Of a stretch of 64,000 nt of DNA, positions 44,117 through 53,599 are shown piece by piece. The stretch is from a bacterium 1xD42-87 (GTDB taxonomy: Bacteria > Bacillota > Clostridia > Lachnospirales > Lachnospiraceae): positions 1-64,000 of the forward strand of contig RAYM01000010.1 of NCBI GenBank assembly GCA_003611805.1, given 5' to 3'. The notes under the pieces were generated by a model. That model saw only the letters and a program-made list of their open reading frames with translations. It was not told where the DNA came from and ran no database searches. The first letter of the stretch is position 1, and the number at the start of each line of letters is the position of its first letter. Made by a program: the position numbers and the translations under genes.

Positions 44117-44962
44117 TCAACCCTTCAAACCCGAGCTTGCCATTCCTTCCACAAAATATTTCTGTCCGAAAATATAAAGAAGGAACATTGGCAATAACGA
44201 GATCAGCGCTCCTGCAAATGCCGCCCCGTACTCGATTGTGTTCTGCCCTATAAACAGTGCAAGCCCGTTAGCTAACGTCCTCATTTCCGTACTGCTGGTC
44301 ACAATCATAGGCCACAGCAGATCGTTCCATGAGCCGTTGACACTCAGTATCATCAGCGTAATAATGGCGGGCTTTACCTGCGGCAGCATGATTTTCCTAA
44401 AAATCCCAAATTCCGACAGCCCGTCAATCCGCGCCGCCTCCGCAAGTTCCTTTGGCAGTCCTGTAAACGCTGCCCGCATCATAAAAATGGAGCCCGCAAC
44501 TACGACCCGGGGAATGATAAGCCCCCAATAGGAATCATACATTCCCAGCTTGAACACCACCAGAAAAAGCGGCACCATAATAACCTGAAAGGGAACCATC
44601 ATTGTGGCAAGCGTCAGCAAAAATAATCCTGACTTCCCCTTAAAGTCATAAAAAGCGTATGCATAGCCAGCCATACTGTTGACAATTACTGCGAGCGCGG
44701 TTGTTCCTCCCGCATAAATCGCGGAGTTTAACATATAACGTAAAATATTGATCCTCTTTTGCACATCAACAAAATTCTGTCCCGTCAATACATGGGGAAA
44801 AAATGTGGGCGGCCATGAAATAATTTCTTTTTCGGGTTTAAAGGCACTGAATGTCATCCAAATTACCGGTACGATAACAAGCAGCGCAAGTACGAGTAAA
44901 ATAATAAAAACAGGAATCTCACATACTTTTTCTTTTATCCTTTTTTCTCTTTTAGACGACAA
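44117..44962 (-). CDS. Carbohydrate ABC transporter permease, MalG type
   Basis: 281 residues with six membrane segments. The EAA loop that contacts the ATPase reads E-L-A-E-A-A-R-I-D-G-L-S-E-F-G-I-F near 190. It pairs with the MalF-type permease encoded 4 bp upstream. No ATPase gene is present in the operon. Such systems in Firmicutes often share a general ATPase encoded elsewhere (MsmX type). Confidence 0.9.
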   Translation of the reverse strand: MSSKREKRIKEKVCEIPVFIILLVLALLVIVPVIWMTFSAFKPEKEIISWPPTFFPHVLTGQNFVDVQKRINILRYMLNSAIYAGGTTALAVIVNSMAGYAYAFYDFKGKSGLFLLTLATMMVPFQVIMVPLFLVVFKLGMYDSYWGLIIPRVVVAGSIFMMRAAFTGLPKELAEAARIDGLSEFGIFRKIMLPQVKPAIITLMILSVNGSWNDLLWPMIVTSSTEMRTLANGLALFIGQNTIEYGAAFAGALISLLPMFLLYIFGQKYFVEGMASSGLKG

Positions 44963-44966
44963 TCTT

Positions 44967-45851
44967 TTAGTCCTCCTTATTCATTTTGCGGTACATAAAC
45001 ACCGTGACAGCCATAATAATCACAAACAAAATTACCGACATCGCGGAGGCGTATCCCATGCTCGACGCGGAGGAAAAGGCGCGCGAATAAATGTAAGTAA
45101 CCGTGGATTCCGTCGTGTAATTCGGTCCACCGTTGGTGGTGATGTAAATGATATCAAAAATCTGCAGCGCTCCGGCAAACCTCGTCATCAGAATATACCA
45201 GAACGTAGGACGTATCGACGGTACCGTAATATGAAAAAACTGCTTTATTTTTCCCGCCCCGTCCATCTCTGCCGCTTCATATAAAGAAGCCGACACCTGC
45301 TGAATCGCCGTCACATAAATAATTGCCGAAATACCGAAGCTTCTCCACAGGGAAATAAAGGAGACCACAAAAATTGTAAGACCGGGCGTGTTTAAAAAAT
45401 TTATCTTTCCAAACCCCATAGTCTGTAAAACCGCTGTGATAAATCCGATATTGGAATGCAGAATCATTTTCCACATAATACCTACCGCTGTCGCGGAACA
45501 GATCACAGGAAGAAAATAAATTGCCCGAAAAAGTTTGTTCCTGAAATTATTTTTGGTAAGAAACGCTGCGATTACAAACGCCCCAAAAACCTGAAGCGGC
45601 ACTTCCAGGAGCGTAAACACAGCTGTCACTTTCAGGCTGTTAAGAAATCTTTCGTCATGGAATGCCTCTATGAAATTGGCAAGCCCGACAAAACTTGCGG
45701 CATTCATTGTGATCGGTACGTCAAACAGGCTCAGTCCGAACGCTGCCGCCAGCGGAATCACACTGAACAGTATCAAAAGAATTACGGATGGAGCCAAAAA
45801 TAAGTAGGCGCATCTCGACGGCTTATTCCAATATTTTATGAATGCTTTCAT
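44967..45851 (-). CDS. Carbohydrate ABC transporter permease, MalF type
   Basis: 294 residues from the ATG at 45851 (GGGAGATG upstream). Six membrane helices, with an EAA loop S-L-Y-E-A-A-E-M-D-G-A-G near 205. It forms the sugar channel with the MalG-type protein. It begins after a highly structured 170-bp intercistronic stretch behind the binding-protein gene. Confidence 0.9.
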   Translation of the reverse strand: MKAFIKYWNKPSRCAYLFLAPSVILLILFSVIPLAAAFGLSLFDVPITMNAASFVGLANFIEAFHDERFLNSLKVTAVFTLLEVPLQVFGAFVIAAFLTKNNFRNKLFRAIYFLPVICSATAVGIMWKMILHSNIGFITAVLQTMGFGKINFLNTPGLTIFVVSFISLWRSFGISAIIYVTAIQQVSASLYEAAEMDGAGKIKQFFHITVPSIRPTFWYILMTRFAGALQIFDIIYITTNGGPNYTTESTVTYIYSRAFSSASSMGYASAMSVILFVIIMAVTVFMYRKMNKED

Positions 45852-45899
45852 TTCCACATCTCCCAATTTTCCACTTGTCAAAAAACCGTTATTATAATA

Positions 45900-46011
45900 G
45901 GGTGAAAAGAAGTTCTAGCCGCTCACAGCAATGGCTGTTTCGCGGAGAACTTCTAGATTTGCTTTGCGAATCACTTTCACCCAAGAGAATGCCCAAAATA
46001 CGGGCATTCTC
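45900..46011 (-). repeat. Structured intercistronic region behind the binding protein (repeat copy 3)
   Basis: In transcript order (minus strand): a GAGAATGCCC/GGGCATTCTC hairpin (45985-46011). Then a long structure closes with GGGTGAAA (45900-45907) against TTTCACCC (45975-45982) and nests AGAAGTTCT (45908-45916) with AGAACTTCT (45946-45954) and AGCC/GGCT (45917-45936). It may stabilise the binding-protein mRNA or reduce downstream expression. Confidence 0.65.
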
Positions 46012-46024
46012 CGCCAAATACCAT

Positions 46025-47383
46025 TTAATAGTCCGCCGTTATCTTATCCGCAGCTGCCTGCGCCTTTGCCAGCGCCTCCTCCACGGAACTGCTGCCAAAT
46101 GCCACCGAGTTGATCATTTCGGGGATTACATCCGCAATAATCGCATTGGTTCCCGGGAAACTGGAGTCTACGATAAAGTCTGTCGGCGCGTCAGGGTTTG
46201 CCGCTGACATGGCACTCAGTTTCGCGTTTGTCTTATAAGCGTCCTTTTCCTGCACGGAATACGTATAAGCCGGGAAGCCGTTTGCTACGGACCATTCCAA
46301 AGCCGGACTGCTGCCCTCCGCGTTTTCCGAATTCCACCACTCGATAAATTTATATGCCGCTGCCTTCTCTGCATCGCTTGCCGCCGTTGTTACTGAAAAT
46401 CCCAGCACTTCAACAGAGTTCATGTCTCCGGCATCGCCAAGCGGTATCAGACCGATCCCGTAATTCACGCCAGCCGTATCTAACCCCGCCGTTACCCACG
46501 GACCGCCTACCGTCATACCGATCTGACCTGCGCTTGCCATGGAATCCGTATCCGCTTCCAGCGGGTTGTCTCCGTTCTGCACCATAGTCTGATACATATT
46601 TAAGAATTTCGCATAACCGCTGTTACCCTCAAAATTAGCCTTCCAGTTTTCGCTTTCACCCGTAACGGCAAGTCCGCCGAACCGCTGCATAATATGTGCG
46701 ATCTGATAAGCGTAATCGTATGAAATGCCGGAGCCATACACATTTTTGCTCTCATCGGTCAGCTTCTGCGCATATTCAGCCCACTCATCCCACGTGGACG
46801 GCGGTGTTTCCGGGTTTAACCCCGCTGCCGTGAAGAGATCCTTATTCCAGTACATATAATATCCGACAATCTGAAACGGCACGAAATACAGCGCATCACC
46901 CTCCGAGCAGTAGTCCAGATAGGACTGGATAAAATCTGTTTTATCCAAGTTTGTCCTGTCAAACACATCGCTGATATCCTGCATGTAATCGCCGTAAGTA
47001 AAGCGATAAGCACTGGAGCTTAAGATCATCGTCGGTCCGGTTCCCGCCGCAAAAGCCGTGGAAAGCTGACTGTCAAAATCCGCGGAAATATCCATCTCTA
47101 CCGTAATGCCGTCTGTATTTTCTTCGTTGTAACGGTTTACCAGATCCGTAAGCATATCACCATCGGCTCCCGTAAAGCTGTTCCAAAACGTGATCTTAAT
47201 GGGCTCTTCCGCCACCGTCTGGCTGTCCGCTGCAGGCTGCGCCTGTTCCGCTTCACTCTCCTGCGCAGCCGGTTCTTTTTCTGTCTGAGGCGCCTCCGCT
47301 GCTTTTTCCGCCCCGCCGCATCCTGTAAGTAAAGATATCGTCATTGCCGCTGCCAATAAAATACTTACCGCTTTTTTCTTCAT
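46025..47383 (-). CDS. Extracellular sugar-binding lipoprotein of an ABC importer
   Basis: 452 residues from the ATG at 47383 (GGGAGGAAAG upstream). The lipobox is L-L-T-G-C-G-G, and a Glu/Ala/Gln-rich linker (about 25-65) follows. The family 1 solute-binding fold has I-T-F-W-N-S-F-T-G-A-D and the recurring W-x-E-W-A-E-Y-A-Q-K-L-T motif. The ligand is probably an arabino-oligosaccharide, from the operon's GH51 enzyme. First gene of the operon. Confidence 0.91.
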   Translation of the reverse strand: MKKKAVSILLAAAMTISLLTGCGGAEKAAEAPQTEKEPAAQESEAEQAQPAADSQTVAEEPIKITFWNSFTGADGDMLTDLVNRYNEENTDGITVEMDISADFDSQLSTAFAAGTGPTMILSSSAYRFTYGDYMQDISDVFDRTNLDKTDFIQSYLDYCSEGDALYFVPFQIVGYYMYWNKDLFTAAGLNPETPPSTWDEWAEYAQKLTDESKNVYGSGISYDYAYQIAHIMQRFGGLAVTGESENWKANFEGNSGYAKFLNMYQTMVQNGDNPLEADTDSMASAGQIGMTVGGPWVTAGLDTAGVNYGIGLIPLGDAGDMNSVEVLGFSVTTAASDAEKAAAYKFIEWWNSENAEGSSPALEWSVANGFPAYTYSVQEKDAYKTNAKLSAMSAANPDAPTDFIVDSSFPGTNAIIADVIPEMINSVAFGSSSVEEALAKAQAAADKITADY

Positions 47384-47428
47384 TCTCTTTCCTCCCTTTT
47401 TCGTATTCCGTTGCTGATTTTTTGTTGC

Positions 47429-47485
47429 GTACACGTGTACATTTTTAAGTCTAAAATATGTACGCCTTTATGCGTACACGTGTAC
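47429..47485. promoter_or_regulatory. Two LacI-type operators
   Basis: Two perfect 12-bp palindromes, GTACACGTGTAC (47429-47440 and 47474-47485), each preceded by GC, with centres 45 bp apart. They lie upstream of the binding-protein gene and are likely sites of the LacI-type regulator at 41439-42446. The core promoter was not resolved. Confidence 0.8.
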
Positions 47486-47657
47486 TTTCAAGTGATAGCT
47501 ACATAATATGCCTCAGAGGCAGACTTGTCAAGACTGTCTGTGTAAAACCGTCATATTTCATTATTTTATGTTCACGGTTTTGTATATAGTGCACGAACAT
47601 GCCGCCTGCCTCTGCCGCTTTCTGGCTCCGCTTATACGCACAAAATGGGAGTGCCTT

Positions 47658-47945
47658 TCAGCACTCCCACTGACATTTTCTCATATCCACACACCCGTTC
47701 TCTTTAAAAATAACGCCTTCTTCCTCCAACAGCTCCCGCTGCCCCGACCAGTGCGGCGCTGTCCTTCCCGCATGATTGACTACTCTGTGGCACGGATAAT
47801 TCCCGAAATACTCCGCGCGGCTTAAAATTTGCCCCACCAGCCTCGCGTTCCTCTCCCTGCCTGCCAGTCTGGCGATCTGCCCGTAGGAAGCCACTTTTCC
47901 CGGCGGAATTTCCTCTACCACGGAAAGGACTTCGTAAGCAAGCAT
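47658..47945 (-). CDS. Ogt-type DNA alkyltransferase-like protein (active-site domain only)
   Basis: 95 residues from the ATG at 47945 (GAGGAACGGAGA upstream). It is the C-terminal winged-helix domain of O6-methylguanine methyltransferases, with I-P-P-G-K-V-A-S-Y-G-Q-I-A and the active-site P-C-H-R-V. The N-terminal domain is absent, as in short alkyltransferase-like proteins. Because Cys is retained, repair activity is possible. An upstream in-frame ATG at 48014, overlapping the previous gene by 14 bp, would add 23 residues but has a poor site. Confidence 0.82.
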   Translation of the reverse strand: MLAYEVLSVVEEIPPGKVASYGQIARLAGRERNARLVGQILSRAEYFGNYPCHRVVNHAGRTAPHWSGQRELLEEEGVIFKENGCVDMRKCQWEC

Positions 47946-48000
47946 TCTCCGTTCCTCTTCGTTCTGCGCCAAACTGACGTCCCCTCGCCATTCTGCGCCA

Positions 48001-49269
48001 TCACTGAACCGCATACCTTTGCCCCTCGCACTTCGGCAGATTCACCGACAGCTCCCGCCGCACATGGGTGTCCGCATAGACCTCATCCGTCTTATTAAAA
48101 TAGTCATACTGACCGCCTTCCGTGTCGTCCCATGTCACATCGACATTGTAATAGCCGTCATCCAATCCGACGATGTTCCACGCATGATCCGTCCCCGCAT
48201 AGCCCGTGCAGTAAAAGCAGGGAATCCCGGTCCGCTGCATCAGATACTGGTAAGCTCTGGCATACCCTGCGCACACACTTTTTCCGTCCACCAGTGCACT
48301 GTAGGCGCTCTGGTTCTTATCCACGCCCTTATCGTACTCGACCCGCTCGATCAGAATGTCATGCAGCCGTCTCTCTTTTTCATTCACGCTCAGACCCTGT
48401 ACCTGTGACAAAATCTCGTTTGTGATATTATAGAACGTCTTTGAGGAGACGGTAAGCTCTTCTAGCGTCATATTGAACTCCAGCTCCAGCTCGGCACATA
48501 TTTTATTCTGGTCATATCTGCAGGTAAAAACTGTGTTGAGCCAGAAAAGCTCGGGGTGATCGTTATACACCGCCATGATCACATCTTTGAGTTCCGATAC
48601 GGGTACCGCCTCAATGGGCACAAAAGCCGCGTTGTACGCGGCTGCATTGGCATATATCTGCCGATAAAGATGCTGGCCTTTCGGATCCAGCATTTGGTAA
48701 TACGGGTAAAATATGGAATCAAATGACAGGTTGTCGCCCGTCTCGCCATAGCCCAAATCGCTCGTATACTCACCGCCCTCCGCATCGGGCAGCTCTTCGG
48801 ATTTCTCCGTAATGGGCTGATAGCCGGATTTACCGCTGACTGCCTCAGGGACGCTCACACCCGACTCTGACGGCGGCTCATAGCCGTTCATGCCCCTGAC
48901 GCGCTCTCCGCTGCTTTCTGCCCGGGAATAACTTCTGTCCGGCTCCTCGGGCTGATGCTGCACGGTCTGTCCGGCGCCCATCTCCTCTTCCTCCTCAGAC
49001 ACAGCAGAGTCATCCTCCGACGTTTCCTCTTCTCCCCCCGCTTCAGATGACGTTTCAGACGGCATATCAAAAACCGATGATTCCTCATCTCCATAAGATT
49101 CCGACTCTTCCGCCGACCCGGATTCCTCCTGCGAAGAACGTCCGTCACCCGAAAGCAGGGAGGAAAGGGTCTGCGTAATACCCGGATTCATGGCAGATAA
49201 TATAATGAGTGCACACAGTAACGCTGCCAGAACCCCTATGCCTACTATGATATTCCTTAGTATCTTCAT
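48001..49269 (-). CDS. Transglutaminase-like domain membrane protein
   Basis: 422 residues. A membrane helix (about 7-27) is followed by a Ser/Glu-rich low-complexity linker (about 40-165) and a transglutaminase-like cysteine domain (about 270-410). The catalytic Cys is in K-S-V-C-A-G-Y-A-R-A-Y, the His in D-H-A-W-N-I-V, and the Asp in V-D-V-T-W-D-D. It is outward facing and probably cross-links or cleaves surface proteins. It starts 11 bp after the GH13 gene and is part of the same operon. Confidence 0.85.
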   Translation of the reverse strand: MKILRNIIVGIGVLAALLCALIILSAMNPGITQTLSSLLSGDGRSSQEESGSAEESESYGDEESSVFDMPSETSSEAGGEEETSEDDSAVSEEEEEMGAGQTVQHQPEEPDRSYSRAESSGERVRGMNGYEPPSESGVSVPEAVSGKSGYQPITEKSEELPDAEGGEYTSDLGYGETGDNLSFDSIFYPYYQMLDPKGQHLYRQIYANAAAYNAAFVPIEAVPVSELKDVIMAVYNDHPELFWLNTVFTCRYDQNKICAELELEFNMTLEELTVSSKTFYNITNEILSQVQGLSVNEKERRLHDILIERVEYDKGVDKNQSAYSALVDGKSVCAGYARAYQYLMQRTGIPCFYCTGYAGTDHAWNIVGLDDGYYNVDVTWDDTEGGQYDYFNKTDEVYADTHVRRELSVNLPKCEGQRYAVQ

Positions 49270-49280
49270 TATCGCGCCCC

Positions 49281-51419
49281 TCAGAAAAACCTCAAAAATT
49301 TCCGCTCTTTTTGCTCCCTTGGCTTTTCATGCCTCAAAATGATTGCCGACGTTGCCGGCAGAGTCAACTTTACCTTGCCGGAAATAACAGGATACTGCTT
49401 CGGCTCCGTGGAATAGCCTTCCCATGTTGTCAGCATCAGACAATTAAGTACACACTCTTTCGGAATGCCAAGATACCACACGGATACTTCTCTCGTAATC
49501 TCGTAGTCATTGTTATTGACAAGAATCACCGACTGCCCCTCTCTGTTAAATCTGCCATAACCGATCACGTTGTAGTCGGCGTCCAGATACTTGAGAGAAC
49601 CCGTCAGAAATTCCTGATGTGTCTTATGGATTCGGATAATCTCCTTGTGAAAGGCGATCAGTTCCTTATCCTCATGTCCCCATGGATAAGTCCGCCTGTT
49701 ATCCGGATCAGTGAACCCGCAGACGCCCGCTTCATCCCCATAATAGATCGTCGGCGCGCCGGGCCATGTCATCTGGATCACCACCGCCTCGCGAAGCACC
49801 GCTTTATTCACACCCTCGTCCGCCGCCTGCGGTCCCAAGGTATTCGTCCTGCCCACTTTGTGATTCGTTCTGGTAAGGAACCGAGAATGGTCATGGTTGG
49901 ACAGTTCATTCATCGCCACCAAAATGGATGGCATGGTGAAAGCGGCACAGTGATGCCTCATTGCCCCCCAAAAACTATCGGCGTTACCCCGCATATCCTC
50001 CCTGTAGTCGTCGCTGTGCTTCTGCATCCCTGTCAGAAACCACGTCACCGGCTCCATAAAGGCGTCATAGTTCATAACCGTATCCCACTCCTGACCCTGC
50101 AGCCAGTCTACGGGACTGCCGTAATGCTCCGCCAGAATAATCGCGTTCGGATTCGCCATTTTAACCGTCTTGCGAAATTCTTTCCAGAAGCTATGGTTAA
50201 ACTCCGGGGTGTGCCCCAAGTCCGCCGCCACGTCCAGACGCCAGCCGTCCGCATTGTAAGGCGGAGATACCCATTTCCTGCCAATATAAAGCACATAATC
50301 CAAAAGCTGTCTGGAATTTTCATAGTTCAGCTTCGGAAGTGTATCATGCCCCCACCAGCCGTCATAGGAGCCGTTGTAAGGGAATTTATTCTCATCATGG
50401 AACTGGAAATAGCTGTGATAAGGGCTGTCCTTATCAATATAAGCGCCCTTTTCATAACCTGGCGCATTTTCATAGATCCGTTCTCTGTCCAGCCATTTAT
50501 TGAAAGATCCGCAATGATTGAACACGCCGTCCAGAATGACTTTCATGCCTCTCCTGTGGGCTTCTTTCACCACTTCCGCAAAAAGTTCGTTGCTTGCTTC
50601 CAGATTTTCTTTGTTGGAGACACGATCAATATAGCGGGTGGCTAAGCGGTTCTCTGTCTGCTCCAGCTTCAGTAACTCTCCTTCGTCATGCACAATCTTC
50701 CCGAAGTGGGGGTCAATATAATCATAATCCTGTATATCATACTTATGGTTAGAGGGAGAAACAAACAACGGATTGAAGTAAATTACATCTACACCCAGAT
50801 CCTGCAGATAATCCATCTTGTCAAGAACACCCTGCAGGTCGCCGCCGTAAAACTCACGCACACCCATAGCCGCCGGGTACTTATCCCAATCCTCCACTTT
50901 GACTGTCTTATCCCCGATATACTGGTACTCATTTGTCAGCACATCGTTCGTCGGGTCGCCGTTGTAAAAGCGGTCCACGTAGATCTGGTAAAATACCGCT
51001 CCCTTAGCCCAATCCGGCGTTTTAAAGCCCGGAATGACATGAAACTGATAATACTCGTTGGTGTCCTTAGTGACACCCCGCATGTCAAAGAAACAGGAAA
51101 GTTTCCCCGCATGCACTTCAAAATAATAACTCAGTTTTTCATTTTCAAGCTGAATCGTATGCGAATAATAATCGAAGTAGTCATCTGATTCCGTCTTGAA
51201 CATGAGGTGTTTCACATTCTTGTGTACAAAAAACACTTTATCAATATTATTTTTCGCAGCCCGGAAACGCACAGTAATCTCGCCATAGGCGCTTGGCTCC
51301 ATCGGCGATACATAGTCTTCGGACATATCCGTAAAAAGGGCTTTCCTGTTAAAAACAGGGCGCATTCCTGAAAAATACTGCTGATTTTTTTCTGCCTTCT
51401 GAAATTGATTGATATCCAT
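49281..51419 (-). CDS. GH13 alpha-amylase-family enzyme (neopullulanase/cyclodextrinase type)
   Basis: 712 residues, no signal peptide. An N-terminal domain (about 1-130) with the immunoglobulin-like fold of CBM34 precedes the TIM barrel. Conserved regions are D-G-V-F-N-H (I), D-G-W-R-L-D-V-A (II, nucleophile Asp), L-A-E-H-Y-G (III, Glu) and E-L-S-N-H-D (IV). It probably hydrolyses cyclodextrins or maltooligosaccharides in the cytoplasm. First gene of an operon with the transglutaminase-like and alkyltransferase-like genes. Confidence 0.9.
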   Translation of the reverse strand: MDINQFQKAEKNQQYFSGMRPVFNRKALFTDMSEDYVSPMEPSAYGEITVRFRAAKNNIDKVFFVHKNVKHLMFKTESDDYFDYYSHTIQLENEKLSYYFEVHAGKLSCFFDMRGVTKDTNEYYQFHVIPGFKTPDWAKGAVFYQIYVDRFYNGDPTNDVLTNEYQYIGDKTVKVEDWDKYPAAMGVREFYGGDLQGVLDKMDYLQDLGVDVIYFNPLFVSPSNHKYDIQDYDYIDPHFGKIVHDEGELLKLEQTENRLATRYIDRVSNKENLEASNELFAEVVKEAHRRGMKVILDGVFNHCGSFNKWLDRERIYENAPGYEKGAYIDKDSPYHSYFQFHDENKFPYNGSYDGWWGHDTLPKLNYENSRQLLDYVLYIGRKWVSPPYNADGWRLDVAADLGHTPEFNHSFWKEFRKTVKMANPNAIILAEHYGSPVDWLQGQEWDTVMNYDAFMEPVTWFLTGMQKHSDDYREDMRGNADSFWGAMRHHCAAFTMPSILVAMNELSNHDHSRFLTRTNHKVGRTNTLGPQAADEGVNKAVLREAVVIQMTWPGAPTIYYGDEAGVCGFTDPDNRRTYPWGHEDKELIAFHKEIIRIHKTHQEFLTGSLKYLDADYNVIGYGRFNREGQSVILVNNNDYEITREVSVWYLGIPKECVLNCLMLTTWEGYSTEPKQYPVISGKVKLTLPATSAIILRHEKPREQKERKFLRFF

Positions 51420-51518
51420 AATCAGCCTTTCCTTAAAATAGAAGCAATATTATAAATATTTTATCCTATATATTCTGGATGCGCAACCCACAATTCTTGC
51501 ACAAAACTATGACAAAGT

Positions 51519-51633
51519 AAAAAAGACAGTCGTTAAACTGTCTTTTTTAGAGAAGGTATTTCTTTCTTATGGGGTATAGCAAAAAACTATATAATGTATT
51601 GGGGGGTTACAAGTAGTATATTAGCATACCCCC
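51519..51633 (-). terminator. ftsH terminator region
   Basis: GACAGT (51525-51530) pairs with ACTGTC (51537-51542), each flanked by A6/T6 runs, a bidirectional terminator form. A GGGGGT/ACCCCC hairpin with a wide loop lies at 51602-51633, close to the ftsH stop. The gap 51420-51704 is otherwise AT-rich and probably also carries the GH13 promoter. Confidence 0.65.
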
Positions 51634-51704
51634 TGTCTGTCTACAATACCAAGGATTCACAAATATTACAATTTCGCATACTCATTTTTAGTAATTTTGC
51701 ACAA

Positions 51705-53564
51705 TTACTGCTGTTCTCCTACCCGCTCTCCCGGTTCTTCGGGCTGAGGATAGTAAGTATCAAAGAGCGCCTCAAACTCGACACGGTTGATCTTTTCCTT
51801 CTCCAGAAGGAGCTTCGCACACTTGTGCAGCACATCCTCGTGCTCCATGATGATGTCCTTCGCCTTCTGATAACACTCGTCTATGATGCTTTTCACTTCC
51901 CGGTCGATCTCCCCGGAAACAAGCTCACTGTGGTTTTTCGCGTGCGCCAGATCTCTGCCAATGAACACCTCGTCATCGTCATCATCATAATTGATCACAC
52001 CGATATTGTCGGACATACCGTAACGGGTCACCATCCTGCGTGCCACTTTAGTCGCTTTCTTAATATCGCTGGAAGCGCCCGTCGTGATGTCATCGAAAAT
52101 GATTTCCTCAGCTATTCTGCCGCCCAGAGACACCATAATGTCCTCAAACATCTTTCCCTTTGTGAGGAACATCTCGTCTTTCTCCGGAAGCGGCATGGTG
52201 TAGCCTGCTGCCCCGAGCCCAGTCGGAATAATGGAAACCGTGTAAACCGGTCCCACATCAGGCAGCACATGGAAAAGAATCGCATGACCCGCCTCGTGAT
52301 AAGCCGTGATCTTCTTCTCTTTCTCCGAAATGATGCGGCTCTTCTTCTCCGCGCCAATTCCCACCTTAATAAATGCTTTCTTGATATCGTCCTGCCGCAC
52401 AAAGGCACGTTTGTCCATAGCCGCATTGATCGCCGCCTCATTCAACAGGTTCTCCAGATCCGCTCCCGTAAAGCCCGCCGTCGTCTGGGCAATCTGCTGC
52501 AGGTCCACGTCATCGCCAAGAGGCTTATTCTTGGCATGTACCCTTAAAATATCTTCCCTGCCCCGCACATCTGGGGAGACTACGGTAATCTTCCTGTCGA
52601 ACCGTCCTGGGCGCAGGATTGCCGGATCCAGGATGTCAACACGGTTCGTCGCCGCCATCACGATAATTCCCTCGTTGATGCCAAAACCGTCCATCTCCAC
52701 CAGAAGCTGATTCAACGTCTGCTCCCTCTCATCATGTCCGCCGCCCATGCCGGTGCCGCGTCGTCTCGCTACCGCATCGATCTCATCTATAAAAATAATA
52801 CATGGCGCATGACGCTTCGCCTCCGCGAACATATCACGCACACGGGACGCACCAACACCGACAAACATCTCCACAAAATCTGAACCGGAGATACTGAAAA
52901 AGGGCACGTTCGCCTCGCCCGCAATCGCTTTTGCCAGAAGCGTCTTACCCGTGCCCGGCGCACCCTCCAGAAGCACACCCTTAGGGATTCTCGCTCCCAC
53001 TTTGGTAAATTTGCCAGGCTCCCTGAGAAACTCCACAATTTCCTGCAGTTCCTCCTTTTCTTCCTTCAGACCTGCCACTTCGTTCAGCGTAATCTTATTT
53101 TCCCCGCCCATGGTAAGCCTGGCGCGGCTTTTTCCAAAATTCATCATTTTGCCGCCACCGCCGCCGGCATTCTGGGAATTCATCATGACAAAGAAGAAAA
53201 CGCAGACCACCACCACAATCAAAATCGGCAGGACGCTGTTCAAAAACCAGCTCTCTTCCGGCACGCTCTCCACAGAACAGTCTATACCATGCTCTCTGAC
53301 GATATTCTCCATCTCCGTCACGTCCGTCACGTAGAGAACCTTCTCCTCACCGCTCTTTAGAACAATCTTCAACGACCCCGTAGGCGTATCCCTGTTTGGG
53401 CATACCGTCACGACCGCAACTTCATTCTTCTCCATCTGCCTTTCAAATTCGCCTCTGGTATAACCGCTGTTCGGCACACGCAGCGTACCCACCCACACCG
53501 TAAACAGCAGCAGGCAGATGATAATTACAAAATACAGATAAAAACTTCTACCACTCTTGTTCAT
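51705..53564 (-). CDS. ftsH: ATP-dependent zinc metalloprotease FtsH
   Basis: 619 residues. Two membrane helices (about 9-29 and 108-128) enclose an extracytoplasmic domain. The AAA+ module has Walker [11 protein letters not shown] and Walker [10 protein letters not shown]. The protease site is H-E-A-G-H near 420. It degrades membrane and short-lived cytoplasmic proteins. The length is typical. It is the last gene of the tilS-hpt-ftsH series, 35 bp after hpt. Confidence 0.96.
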   Translation of the reverse strand: MNKSGRSFYLYFVIIICLLLFTVWVGTLRVPNSGYTRGEFERQMEKNEVAVVTVCPNRDTPTGSLKIVLKSGEEKVLYVTDVTEMENIVREHGIDCSVESVPEESWFLNSVLPILIVVVVCVFFFVMMNSQNAGGGGGKMMNFGKSRARLTMGGENKITLNEVAGLKEEKEELQEIVEFLREPGKFTKVGARIPKGVLLEGAPGTGKTLLAKAIAGEANVPFFSISGSDFVEMFVGVGASRVRDMFAEAKRHAPCIIFIDEIDAVARRRGTGMGGGHDEREQTLNQLLVEMDGFGINEGIIVMAATNRVDILDPAILRPGRFDRKITVVSPDVRGREDILRVHAKNKPLGDDVDLQQIAQTTAGFTGADLENLLNEAAINAAMDKRAFVRQDDIKKAFIKVGIGAEKKSRIISEKEKKITAYHEAGHAILFHVLPDVGPVYTVSIIPTGLGAAGYTMPLPEKDEMFLTKGKMFEDIMVSLGGRIAEEIIFDDITTGASSDIKKATKVARRMVTRYGMSDNIGVINYDDDDDEVFIGRDLAHAKNHSELVSGEIDREVKSIIDECYQKAKDIIMEHEDVLHKCAKLLLEKEKINRVEFEALFDTYYPQPEEPGERVGEQQ

Positions 53565-53599
53565 TAAATAATTCCTCTACTCCGATCTGTCCTAAATAA

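Noticed and set aside
51602-51633. Riboswitch-like structure near the ftsH end
   Set aside because: A G-run/C-run hairpin with a wide loop and no conserved aptamer core. A terminator-type role is more likely.
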